From: an uncultured Burkholderiales bacterium
Lineage (GTDB): Bacteria > Pseudomonadota > Gammaproteobacteria > Burkholderiales > Burkholderiaceae_C
Assembly (NCBI GenBank): GCA_903856995.1
Contig: CAIODK010000074.1
Span: forward strand, 1-6,747
Direction: 5' to 3'
Length of the DNA: 6,747 bases
Positions 1 to 5,954 of this stretch are shown piece after piece. The notes below the pieces were generated by a model. That model was not told the origin of the DNA. It was given only the letters and a program-made list of their open reading frames with translations, and did not search any database. Each line of letters starts with the position of its first letter. Positions within the stretch are counted from its first letter, which is position 1. A program made the position numbers and the translations under genes.

Positions 1-558
1 ATCTGAGTTGCTTTGGCGCATCAGGTTGTGGCGCACCAGCAAACTCACCTCACCCACCACATGCACGGGTGAACGCAAAAACAAATCGAGCGAGCGGGCT
101 ACCACGCCTTCGGTGGAGTTTTCCATGCCCACCACGCCGTATTGGGCGGTGCCCGCAGCGGTGGCGTGGAAGACTTCGTCGAAGTTGGCGCAATAAATCA
201 GGTTGGCAGCGCTGCCAAAAAACTCAATCGCTGCTTGCTCGCAGAAAGTGCCTTGTGGTCCAAGCACCGCCACGCGTTGTGGGGCTTCGAGCGCCAAACA
301 AGCCGACATGATTTCGCGCCAGATGGACGCAATGTGCTCGTTCTTCAGCGGACCAGGATTGGCTTGGGTGATTTTGTCGATCACTTGGGCCACGCGGTCG
401 GGGCGGAAAAAAGGCGAACCTTCTGCGCGCTTGATTTCACCGACAAGTTCTGCAACTTTGGCGCGATCATTCACCAACTGCAGCAGTTGTTTGTCAAGGG
501 CATCAATTTGTACACGCAAAGAAGCGAGTGCGTCAGACTGAATAGGGGTTTGGCTCAT
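1..558 (-). CDS. pheA: Bifunctional chorismate mutase / prephenate dehydratase (P-protein), N-terminal part
   Basis: The first 186 codons are present and the gene runs off the left edge, so the stop is outside the window. The product converts chorismate to prephenate and then to phenylpyruvate, the committed branch to phenylalanine, in the cytoplasm. Residues about 10-95 form an AroQ-type helical chorismate mutase domain, with R15, R32, K43 and R55 where active-site basic residues are expected. From about residue 95 the prephenate dehydratase domain begins (RVAVLGPQGTFCEQAA at 95-110, MENSTEGVV at 145-153). The rest of that domain and the expected regulatory ACT domain are missing only because of the window edge. 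The ATG overlaps the serC stop as ATGA. There is no good Shine-Dalgarno before it, only an A-rich stretch, so translation is probably coupled to serC. I see no leader-peptide attenuator. Identity is very likely from domain order and context. Confidence 0.95.
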   Translation of the reverse strand, partial: MSQTPIQSDALASLRVQIDALDKQLLQLVNDRAKVAELVGEIKRAEGSPFFRPDRVAQVIDKITQANPGPLKNEHIASIWREIMSACLALEAPQRVAVLGPQGTFCEQAAIEFFGSAANLIYCANFDEVFHATAAGTAQYGVVGMENSTEGVVARSLDLFLRSPVHVVGEVSLLVRHNLMRQSNSD

Positions 559-1658
559 GATGATTTTTCAAACGCTTGCAGGTAGCTCACCAGCGCTTGC
601 ACGCCTTCGATGGGCATGGCGTTGTAAATGCTGGCGCGCATGCCGCCAACCGATTTGTGGCCTTTGAGTTGCAACAGTCCCGCGGCTTTTGCGCCAGCCA
701 AGAAGGCATCGTTGCGTGATTCGTCGGCCAAGAAGAAAGGCACATTCATGCGCGAGCGGCAGTCGTGGGCGACCTTGTTGCTGTAGAAGCTGGAGTTGTC
801 TAAAAAGTCATACAACAGCTTGGCTTTGGCGATGTTGCGTTGCTCCATCGCGGCGACGCCATAGAGCTCACCTTCTTTTTGGCGCTTCAGCCATTGGAAG
901 GTCAAGCCCGCTATGTAAATGCTGTACGTGGGTGGCGTGTTGTACATCGAGCCGTTGTCGGCCACGGTTTTGTAGTTGAACGCGCTGGGGCAGACTTTGA
1001 GCGCATGGCCCAGCAAGTCTTCGCGCACGATGACCAGCGTCACGCCAGCAGGTCCAATGTTCTTTTGAGCACCGCCAAAGGCAACGCCCACTTTGGACCA
1101 GTCCACCGAACGCGAAAGCACGTGTGACGAGAAATCAATCACCAACGGCGCGTCAGAGCCCAGTGCCTTGAGGTCGGGCAGCTTGTGAAACTCCACACCG
1201 TGAATGGTTTCGTTGGTGCAGATGTGCACGTATTGCGCGTTGACGCTGAGTTGCCATTGCGCGGGGGCGGGCAGGGTGGTGAAGTGGGCTTGTGCGCCCG
1301 TCGCTGCCAAATGCGGCGTGCAGTATTTACCTGCTTCTTTGTACGATTTCTCGCTCCAGCTACCCGTGACCACCACATCGACGGTTTCACCGCGAGAGAG
1401 GTTCAGAGGCACGATGGCGTTTTCAGCCAAGCCACCACCTTGCATCAACAAGATTTTGAAGTTAGTAGGAAGCGCCAGTAGCTCGCGCAGGTCGGCTTCA
1501 GTTTGTTCGTAAATGCTGATGAATTCTTTGCCGCGATGGCTCATCTCCATCACGCCCATGCCGCTGCCGTGCCAGTCGGTCATTTCTGCAGCCGCTTGCT
1601 GCAAAACCTCCAGCGGCATGGCCGCTGGACCGGCAGAAAAATTGAAGGGGCGATTCAT
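555..1658 (-). CDS. serC: Phosphoserine aminotransferase SerC
   Basis: The 367-residue product matches the family's usual length of about 360. SerC is a PLP enzyme that makes 3-phosphoserine from 3-phosphohydroxypyruvate and glutamate in serine synthesis. In many bacteria it also acts in pyridoxal phosphate synthesis. Seen in the sequence: N-terminal FNFSAGPAAMP, DWHGSGMGVMEMSHRGKEF (28-46) with the phosphate-binding H41/R42, QGGGLAENAIVPLN (73-86), TNETIHGVE (148-156), cofactor-binding D175 in VIDFSSH, and the Schiff-base lysine K199 in GGAQKNIGPAG. The C-terminal KGHKSVGGMRASIYNA (332-347) is also typical. The frame stays open further upstream inside gyrA, but the family N-terminus begins at MNRPFNFSAG. 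A GAAGG lies 11 bases before this ATG. The gap to the gyrA stop is 7 bases, and the serC TGA overlaps the pheA ATG, so all three genes are probably cotranscribed. Confidence 0.97.
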   Translation of the reverse strand: MNRPFNFSAGPAAMPLEVLQQAAAEMTDWHGSGMGVMEMSHRGKEFISIYEQTEADLRELLALPTNFKILLMQGGGLAENAIVPLNLSRGETVDVVVTGSWSEKSYKEAGKYCTPHLAATGAQAHFTTLPAPAQWQLSVNAQYVHICTNETIHGVEFHKLPDLKALGSDAPLVIDFSSHVLSRSVDWSKVGVAFGGAQKNIGPAGVTLVIVREDLLGHALKVCPSAFNYKTVADNGSMYNTPPTYSIYIAGLTFQWLKRQKEGELYGVAAMEQRNIAKAKLLYDFLDNSSFYSNKVAHDCRSRMNVPFFLADESRNDAFLAGAKAAGLLQLKGHKSVGGMRASIYNAMPIEGVQALVSYLQAFEKSS

Positions 1659-1665
1659 GCGCGGA

Positions 1666-4350
1666 TTAACCTTCGGTTGGAGCTTCGGCATCACCTTCAG
1701 CGCCGTCAACGTCTGCATCGCTGCCATTGATGGCCGCGTCGTTTTCGACGATGCGTTGCAAGCCACTGAGCTTGGCACCTTCATCCAAGCCGATCAACGT
1801 CACGCCTTGCGTGGCGCGGCCCATTTCACGGATTTCAGCCACGCGGGTACGCACCAAAACGCCGGTGTCTGTGATGAGCATGATTTCGTCATCGGCTTGC
1901 ACCAAGGTGGCTGCCACAACCTTGCCGTTACGCTCAGATTGTTGGATGGCAATCATGCCTTTGGTACCACGGCCATGGCGTGTGTATTCGCTGATGTTGG
2001 TGCGTTTGCCGTAACCGTTTTCGGTGGCAGTCAACACACTGGCGCGAGCCACAGTCTCATCGATCGCAGCTGCTGGATCTTCTTGCTCAGACACCAACAT
2101 GGCGATGACGCTTTGACCTTCTTCGATCATCATGCCGCGCACACCGCGTGCGCTGCGACCCAAGGGACGCACATCATTTTCGTCAAAGCGCACAGCTTTG
2201 CCACCGTCGCTGAACAACATCACGTCGTGCTTGCCGTCGGTTAAGGCTGCCCCGACAAGGAAGTCACCGTCGTCCAAGTTGACGGCGATGATGCCGCCCT
2301 TGCGTGGGTTGTTGAACTCGTCCAGCGAGGTTTTCTTCACGGTTCCCATCGACGTGCCCATGAACACGAATTGGTCTTCTGGGAAAGTGCGCGCTTCACC
2401 GGTGAGCGCCAAGACGACGTTGATTTTTTCGCCTTCTTGCAAGGGGAACATGTTGACGATAGGGCGACCACGTGAGCCGCGTGAGCCTGCGGGCACTTCC
2501 CATACCTTGAGCCAGTACAAGCGGCCGCGGTTGGAGAAGCACAACAAGTAGTCATGCGTGTTGGCGATGAAGAGTTGGTCGACCCAATCGTCTTCTTTGG
2601 TCGCTGTGGCTTGTTTGCCGCGACCACCACGTTTTTGCGCTCGGTACTCTGACAGAGGTTGGCTCTTGATATAGCCGCTGTGGCTGAGTGTGACCACCAT
2701 GTCCGTGGGCGTGATCAGGTCTTCAGTGCCCAAGTCTTGGGCGTTGTGCTCAATCACGCTGCGGCGTGCGCCGAGTTTGCTTTGGCCGAACTCTTGTTTG
2801 ACCACTGTCAATTCGTCGCTGATGATGGTTGATACGCGTTCAGGCTTGGCCAAGATATCGAGCAAGTCGTCGATCTCGCTCATCACGTCTTTGTATTCGT
2901 TGACGATCTTGTCTTGCTCAAGGCCGGTCAAACGTTGCAGGCGCATTTGCAAAATTTCTTGGGCTTGGGTGTCGCTCAAGCGGTACAGGCCATCGCTGCC
3001 CATGCCGTATTCTTTTTCTAGACCATCGGGACGGTAGTCGTCGGCGTTGATCACGCCACCATCGGCGCGACTGCGGGTGAGCATCTCGCGCACCAGTTGG
3101 CTGTCCCAAGACTTGGTCATCAGCTCGGCCTTGGCCACGGGTGGCGTAGGTGCATTGCGAATGATGCGGATGAACTCGTCAATGTTGGCCAACGCAACTG
3201 CCAAACCTTCCAGCACATGACCGCGTTCGCGGGCTTTACGCAAGGTGAAGATGGTGCGGCGTGTGACCACTTCGCGGCGATGTTGCAAGAAGACTTGGAT
3301 CAAGGTCTTCAGATTGCACAGCTTGGGTTGGCCGTCGATCAACGCCACCATATTCATGCCGAAGGTGTCTTGCAGCTGGGTTTGTTTGTACAGGTTGTTT
3401 AACACCACTTCAGGCACGGCACCGCGCTTGAGTTCAATCACCAAGCGCATGCCCGACTTGTCGGATTCGTCTTGAATGTGGCTGATGTCTTCAATCTTCT
3501 TCTCGTGAACCAATTCGGCCATGCGCTCTTGCAAGGTCTTCTTGTTCACTTGGTAAGGCAACTCGTCCACGATGATGGACTGGCGTTGCCCTTTGTCGAT
3601 ATCTTCAAAGTGGCACTTGGCGCGCATCACCACGCGGCCGCGGCCGGTGCGGTAGCCGTCTTTGACGCCGCTCATGCCGTAAATAATGCCGGCAGTTGGA
3701 AAGTCGGGAGCGGGGATGATTTCCATCAACTCATCGATGGTGGCCTCGGGGTGGCGCAACATGTGCAGACACGCATCCACCACTTCATTCAAGTTGTGAG
3801 GAGGAATGTTGGTCGCCATACCCACGGCAATGCCGGAGGAGCCGTTGACTAATAAGTTGGGGATGCGGCTGGGTAAAACCAGCGGTTCCTTCTCGGAACC
3901 GTCGTAGTTAGGTCCGAAATCGACTGTTTCTTTGTCGATGTCGCTCAACATCTCGTGAGCGATCTTGGATAAGCGGATTTCCGTGTATCGCATGGCGGCG
4001 GCGTTGTCGCCGTCGACCGAGCCGAAGTTACCTTGGCCGTCCACCAGCATGTGGCGCAATGAGAAGTCCTGCGCCATACGAACGATGGTGTCGTACACAG
4101 CGCTGTCGCCGTGCGGGTGATATTTACCAATCACGTCACCGACGATACGCGCTGACTTCTTATAAGGACGGTTCCAGTCGTTGTTGAGCTCGTGCATCGC
4201 AAACAAAACGCGGCGGTGCACCGGCTTTAAGCCGTCGCGCGCATCAGGGAGGGCGCGGCCCACGATCACGCTCATGGCGTAATCTAGGTAACTGCGACGC
4301 ATCTCCTCTTCTAGGCTGATGGGCAAGGTTTCTTTGGCGAACTGGGTCAT
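1666..4350 (-). CDS. gyrA: DNA gyrase subunit A
   Basis: The 894-residue product is the breakage-reunion subunit of the A2B2 gyrase that introduces negative supercoils using ATP. The N-terminal half shows YLDYAMSVIVGRALPDARDG (21-40), the helix-turn-helix region GKYHPHGDSAVYDTIVRMAQ (75-94), and the catalytic tyrosine Y122 with R121 in AMRYTEIRL. Numbering matches E. coli GyrA here. The quinolone-resistance positions are S83 and D87, the susceptible wild-type residues. The C-terminal beta-pinwheel begins around residue 545 and carries the GyrA box QKRGGRGK (572-579) used to wrap DNA, which marks it as GyrA and not ParC. An acidic stretch within a pinwheel blade (about 755-766) and an acidic tail (about 869-894) are visible. 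The start fits the family N-terminus, but the leader before it is pyrimidine-rich and has no clear Shine-Dalgarno. It is the first gene of the gyrA-serC-pheA unit and is divergent from ompA. Confidence 0.98.
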   Translation of the reverse strand: MTQFAKETLPISLEEEMRRSYLDYAMSVIVGRALPDARDGLKPVHRRVLFAMHELNNDWNRPYKKSARIVGDVIGKYHPHGDSAVYDTIVRMAQDFSLRHMLVDGQGNFGSVDGDNAAAMRYTEIRLSKIAHEMLSDIDKETVDFGPNYDGSEKEPLVLPSRIPNLLVNGSSGIAVGMATNIPPHNLNEVVDACLHMLRHPEATIDELMEIIPAPDFPTAGIIYGMSGVKDGYRTGRGRVVMRAKCHFEDIDKGQRQSIIVDELPYQVNKKTLQERMAELVHEKKIEDISHIQDESDKSGMRLVIELKRGAVPEVVLNNLYKQTQLQDTFGMNMVALIDGQPKLCNLKTLIQVFLQHRREVVTRRTIFTLRKARERGHVLEGLAVALANIDEFIRIIRNAPTPPVAKAELMTKSWDSQLVREMLTRSRADGGVINADDYRPDGLEKEYGMGSDGLYRLSDTQAQEILQMRLQRLTGLEQDKIVNEYKDVMSEIDDLLDILAKPERVSTIISDELTVVKQEFGQSKLGARRSVIEHNAQDLGTEDLITPTDMVVTLSHSGYIKSQPLSEYRAQKRGGRGKQATATKEDDWVDQLFIANTHDYLLCFSNRGRLYWLKVWEVPAGSRGSRGRPIVNMFPLQEGEKINVVLALTGEARTFPEDQFVFMGTSMGTVKKTSLDEFNNPRKGGIIAVNLDDGDFLVGAALTDGKHDVMLFSDGGKAVRFDENDVRPLGRSARGVRGMMIEEGQSVIAMLVSEQEDPAAAIDETVARASVLTATENGYGKRTNISEYTRHGRGTKGMIAIQQSERNGKVVAATLVQADDEIMLITDTGVLVRTRVAEIREMGRATQGVTLIGLDEGAKLSGLQRIVENDAAINGSDADVDGAEGDAEAPTEG
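1670..1674 (-). promoter_or_regulatory. Ribosome binding site of serC inside the end of gyrA
   Basis: On the minus strand GAAGG lies 11 bases upstream of the serC ATG at 1658. It sits in the last codons of gyrA, just before its TAA. It supports the chosen serC start over the longer open frame that begins inside gyrA. The spacing is slightly long. Confidence 0.55.
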
Positions 4351-4379
4351 GAAAGAGGCCGTAAAGCAGGAAAACGAAC

Positions 4380-4407
4380 ATTTTAGGCTGTTCTAAGGTC
4401 GATTCAG
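4380..4407 (-). promoter_or_regulatory. Candidate gyrA promoter
   Basis: On the minus strand TAAAAT (4385-4380) matches the sigma-70 -10 consensus at five of six bases. It would give a leader of roughly 20-25 bases before the gyrA ATG. The best -35 at an acceptable spacing (16 bases) is CTGAAT at 4407-4402, only three of six matches. A poor -35 is common at supercoiling-sensitive gyrase promoters, but here the assignment rests on the -10 and position alone. Confidence 0.35.
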
Positions 4408-4494
4408 GTGTGGCAGGCTAGCAACAAGCGACTAGATTATTAGTGGCGGCTTGGTATTAGAAGAAGTAGCCAGTTTTAGTTATGGCACAATCTT

Positions 4495-4500
4495 TATAAG
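4495..4500 (+). promoter_or_regulatory. Candidate -10 element of the ompA promoter
   Basis: TATAAG is five of six to the sigma-70 -10 consensus and lies 76 bases before the ompA ATG. It would place the transcript start near 4505-4507. I find no convincing -35 at 16-18 bases upstream; that region (4471-4478) is T-rich only. TATAAA at 4554-4559 is a second -10-like hexamer, but it lies almost on the ribosome binding site and would leave little leader. Confidence 0.4.
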
Positions 4501-4505
4501 CGTCA

Positions 4506-4521
4506 TAGGTGTCTTCACCTA
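4506..4521 (+). promoter_or_regulatory. First stem-loop of the ompA leader
   Basis: TAGGTG (4506-4511) pairs perfectly with CACCTA (4516-4521) around the four-base loop TCTT. No T-tract follows, so it is not an intrinsic terminator. With the -10 at 4495-4500 this hairpin would begin at or within a base or two of the mRNA 5' end. In E. coli ompA a 5'-terminal stem-loop protects the message from decay, so a stabilising role is a reasonable inference. Confidence 0.5.
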
Positions 4522-4534
4522 GGCTGCCTGAATT

Positions 4535-4550
4535 CGCAGAGTGGTCTGCG
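4535..4550 (+). promoter_or_regulatory. Second stem-loop of the ompA leader
   Basis: CGCAGA (4535-4540) pairs perfectly with TCTGCG (4545-4550) around the loop GTGG. A T-G wobble (4534/4551) can extend it to seven pairs. It ends 15 bases before the AGAGG ribosome binding site and leaves that site single-stranded. It has the same stem and loop size as the first hairpin, 13 bases upstream. Confidence 0.5.
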
Positions 4551-4565
4551 GCCTATAAATCCCTC

Positions 4566-4570
4566 AGAGG
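4566..4570 (+). promoter_or_regulatory. Ribosome binding site of ompA
   Basis: AGAGG, continuing into TG, lies six bases before the ATG at 4577. It is the clearest Shine-Dalgarno in the window and contrasts with the weak sites before gyrA, pheA, ubiG and the phosphatase. It fits a highly expressed outer-membrane-associated protein. Confidence 0.85.
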
Positions 4571-4576
4571 TGAATT

Positions 4577-5167
4577 ATGAAAAACTTGAAGAACTTGGCA
4601 GCTTTTGTTGCTACCGCTGCTTTGGCAACTGCTGCCTTGGCTCAAAACGTTGACAACTGGCGCAATGCTTCTGGCGACGTGTGGAAAAACTCCACAGGTC
4701 TGTGCTGGCGCGATGCCAACTGGACACCTGCTACAGCCGCTCCTGGTTGCGATGGCGCTGTTGCCGCTGCTCCAAAAGCCGTACCTGTTGCTGCTCCTCC
4801 AGTGGCTGCCGCTTCTAAAGTGACCTACGCTGCTGATGCCTTCTTTGACTTCGACAAATCTGTGTTGAAGCCAGCCGGCAAAGCTAAGTTGGACGACTTG
4901 GTTGGTAAAGTTAAAGGCATCAACTTGGAAGTCATCATTGCCGTGGGTCACACTGACTCTATCGGTACTGACGCTTACAACCAAAAATTGTCTGTGCGTC
5001 GTGCTGAATCTGTGAAGGCTTACTTGGTGTCTAAAGGCATCGAGAAAAACCGCATCTACACAGAAGGCAAGGGCGAAAAGCAACCCGTGGCTAGCAATGT
5101 GACCAAAGAAGGTCGCGCTAAGAACCGCCGCGTTGAGATCGAAGTTGTTGGTACACGTGCCAAGTAA
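4577..5167 (+). CDS. ompA: OmpA-family periplasmic peptidoglycan-binding protein (short, barrel-less)
   Basis: The 196-residue product has a Sec signal peptide, MKNLKNLAAFVATAALATAA with cleavage probably after ALA (22) before QN. The +1 residue is not Cys, so it is not a lipoprotein. Residues 23-60 form a Trp-rich module (W28, W36, W44, W49) with two cysteines, C43 and C58, that could form a disulfide. A Pro/Ala linker follows (61-80), then an OmpA C-terminal domain (about 83-192) with FFDFDKSVLKP (89-99) and GHTDSIG (124-130). D127 and R142 lie where OmpA-like domains bind diaminopimelate. There is no eight-stranded barrel, unlike enterobacterial OmpA. It probably tethers outer-membrane proteins to peptidoglycan in the periplasm. 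Codon choice (many GCT, TCT, AAA) differs from the GC-rich neighbours and suggests high expression, not transfer. It has its own leader and terminator, so it is likely mainly monocistronic. Confidence 0.93.
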   Translation: MKNLKNLAAFVATAALATAALAQNVDNWRNASGDVWKNSTGLCWRDANWTPATAAPGCDGAVAAAPKAVPVAAPPVAAASKVTYAADAFFDFDKSVLKPAGKAKLDDLVGKVKGINLEVIIAVGHTDSIGTDAYNQKLSVRRAESVKAYLVSKGIEKNRIYTEGKGEKQPVASNVTKEGRAKNRRVEIEVVGTRAK

Positions 5168-5185
5168 TCTTCTCTGATTCAAAGC

Positions 5186-5213
5186 AAACCCCGCCTCGGC
5201 GGGGTTTCTTTTT
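5186..5213 (+). terminator. Intrinsic terminator after ompA
   Basis: AAACCCCGCC (5186-5195) is followed by TC and the exact complement GGCGGGGTTT (5198-5207). In practice this gives nine pairs closed by the tetraloop CTCG. A T-rich tract follows (5205-5213, one C). It starts 18 bases after the ompA stop and should end most ompA transcripts before ubiG. Confidence 0.93.
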
Positions 5214-5234
5214 GCTTGAACGACAATACAAGCT

Positions 5235-5954
5235 ATGCAAAACCCTGCCACACACACCAACGTCGATCCAGCCGAATTGGCTAAGTTTTCAGACCTCGCT
5301 CACCGCTGGTGGGATCCTGAGAGTGAATTTCGTCCACTCCATCAAATCAACCCTCTGCGTCTAGAGTGGATCAACGGCATTGCACCCTTGCAAGGCAAAA
5401 AAGTGTTGGACGTGGGCTGCGGCGGCGGCATCTTGACTGACGCCATGGCTCGTGCTGGTGCGCAGGCCTTGGGTATTGATTTGGCCACCAAGTCACTCAA
5501 AGTCGCGCAATTACACGCGTTGGAAGCACAAACGCCTCATGTTCAATACCGTGAAGTCGCGGTGGAAGCCTTAGCAATCGAGCAGCCCGCCAGCTTCGAC
5601 GTCGTGACCTGCATGGAAATGCTGGAACACGTGCCAGACCCTGCTTCCATCGTGCGTGCGTGTGCGCAGCTGGTCAAGCCGGGTGGCCATGTGTTCTTCT
5701 CCACGCTCAATCGCAACGCCAAGTCGTTCTTGTTTGCCATCGTGGGCGCTGAATATGTACTCAACTTGTTGCCCCGCGGAACGCACGAATACGCCAAATT
5801 TATCCGTCCCAGCGAACTCGCGCGTGATTGCCGCGAGGCTGGGTTGGACTGGCAACACACCCGCGGCATGGAATACAACCCGCTCACACGCCGCTATTGG
5901 CTCAGCAACGACACCAGCGTCAACTATTTGGTTGCCACGCAAAGACCACTGTGA
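5235..5954 (+). CDS. ubiG: Ubiquinone biosynthesis O-methyltransferase UbiG
   Basis: The 239-residue product is the usual length for UbiG, the SAM-dependent enzyme that carries out both O-methylations in ubiquinone synthesis, acting near the inner membrane. The family N-terminal signature is clear: ELAKFSDLAHRWWDPESEF (14-32) then PLHQINPLRLEWI (34-46). SAM motif I is VLDVGCGGG (57-65), and D82 in GID ends the second strand of the Rossmann fold. FDVVTCMEMLEHV (121-133) and LVKPGGHVFFSTLNR (146-160) complete the methyltransferase core. No recognisable Shine-Dalgarno precedes the ATG, and the gap from the ompA terminator is only about 20 bases. No clear promoter is seen in that gap, so expression may rely on read-through or on a weak unseen promoter. 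The stop overlaps the next start as TGATG, implying coupled translation. Confidence 0.97.
   Translation: MQNPATHTNVDPAELAKFSDLAHRWWDPESEFRPLHQINPLRLEWINGIAPLQGKKVLDVGCGGGILTDAMARAGAQALGIDLATKSLKVAQLHALEAQTPHVQYREVAVEALAIEQPASFDVVTCMEMLEHVPDPASIVRACAQLVKPGGHVFFSTLNRNAKSFLFAIVGAEYVLNLLPRGTHEYAKFIRPSELARDCREAGLDWQHTRGMEYNPLTRRYWLSNDTSVNYLVATQRPL

Noticed and set aside
142..585. Plus-strand open frame (147 codons) opposite pheA
   Set aside because: Antisense shadow; the opposite strand carries clear chorismate mutase and prephenate dehydratase motifs.
1659..1784. Longer serC start inside gyrA
   Set aside because: The 42 extra residues have no family counterpart and overlap gyrA; MNRPFNFSAG at 1658 is the family N-terminus and has GAAGG upstream.
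1513..2244. Plus-strand open frame (243 codons) opposite serC and gyrA
   Set aside because: It lies wholly antisense to two well-supported genes, is rich in His/Ala as expected of a shadow frame, and has no recognisable motif.
4418..4460. Repeated CTAG (4418, 4432) and TATTAG (4438, 4455) in the gyrA-ompA gap as an operator
   Set aside because: Arms of four to six AT-rich bases are expected by chance in 226 bases, and no regulator site I know matches.
4483..4500. TGGCAC at 4483-4488 as a sigma-54 promoter
   Set aside because: The GG is not followed by GC at the required ten-base distance, so the -24/-12 pair fails.
4553..5260. Long minus-strand open frame (235 codons) opposite ompA
   Set aside because: It is the mirror of ompA codon bias, shows no domain pattern, has no supported start, and would run through the ompA terminator and the ubiG start.
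5828..5953. Longer phosphatase start inside ubiG
   Set aside because: The added 42 residues would precede the normal HAD N-terminus and overlap ubiG; the ATG at 5954 with the TGATG junction is far more plausible.
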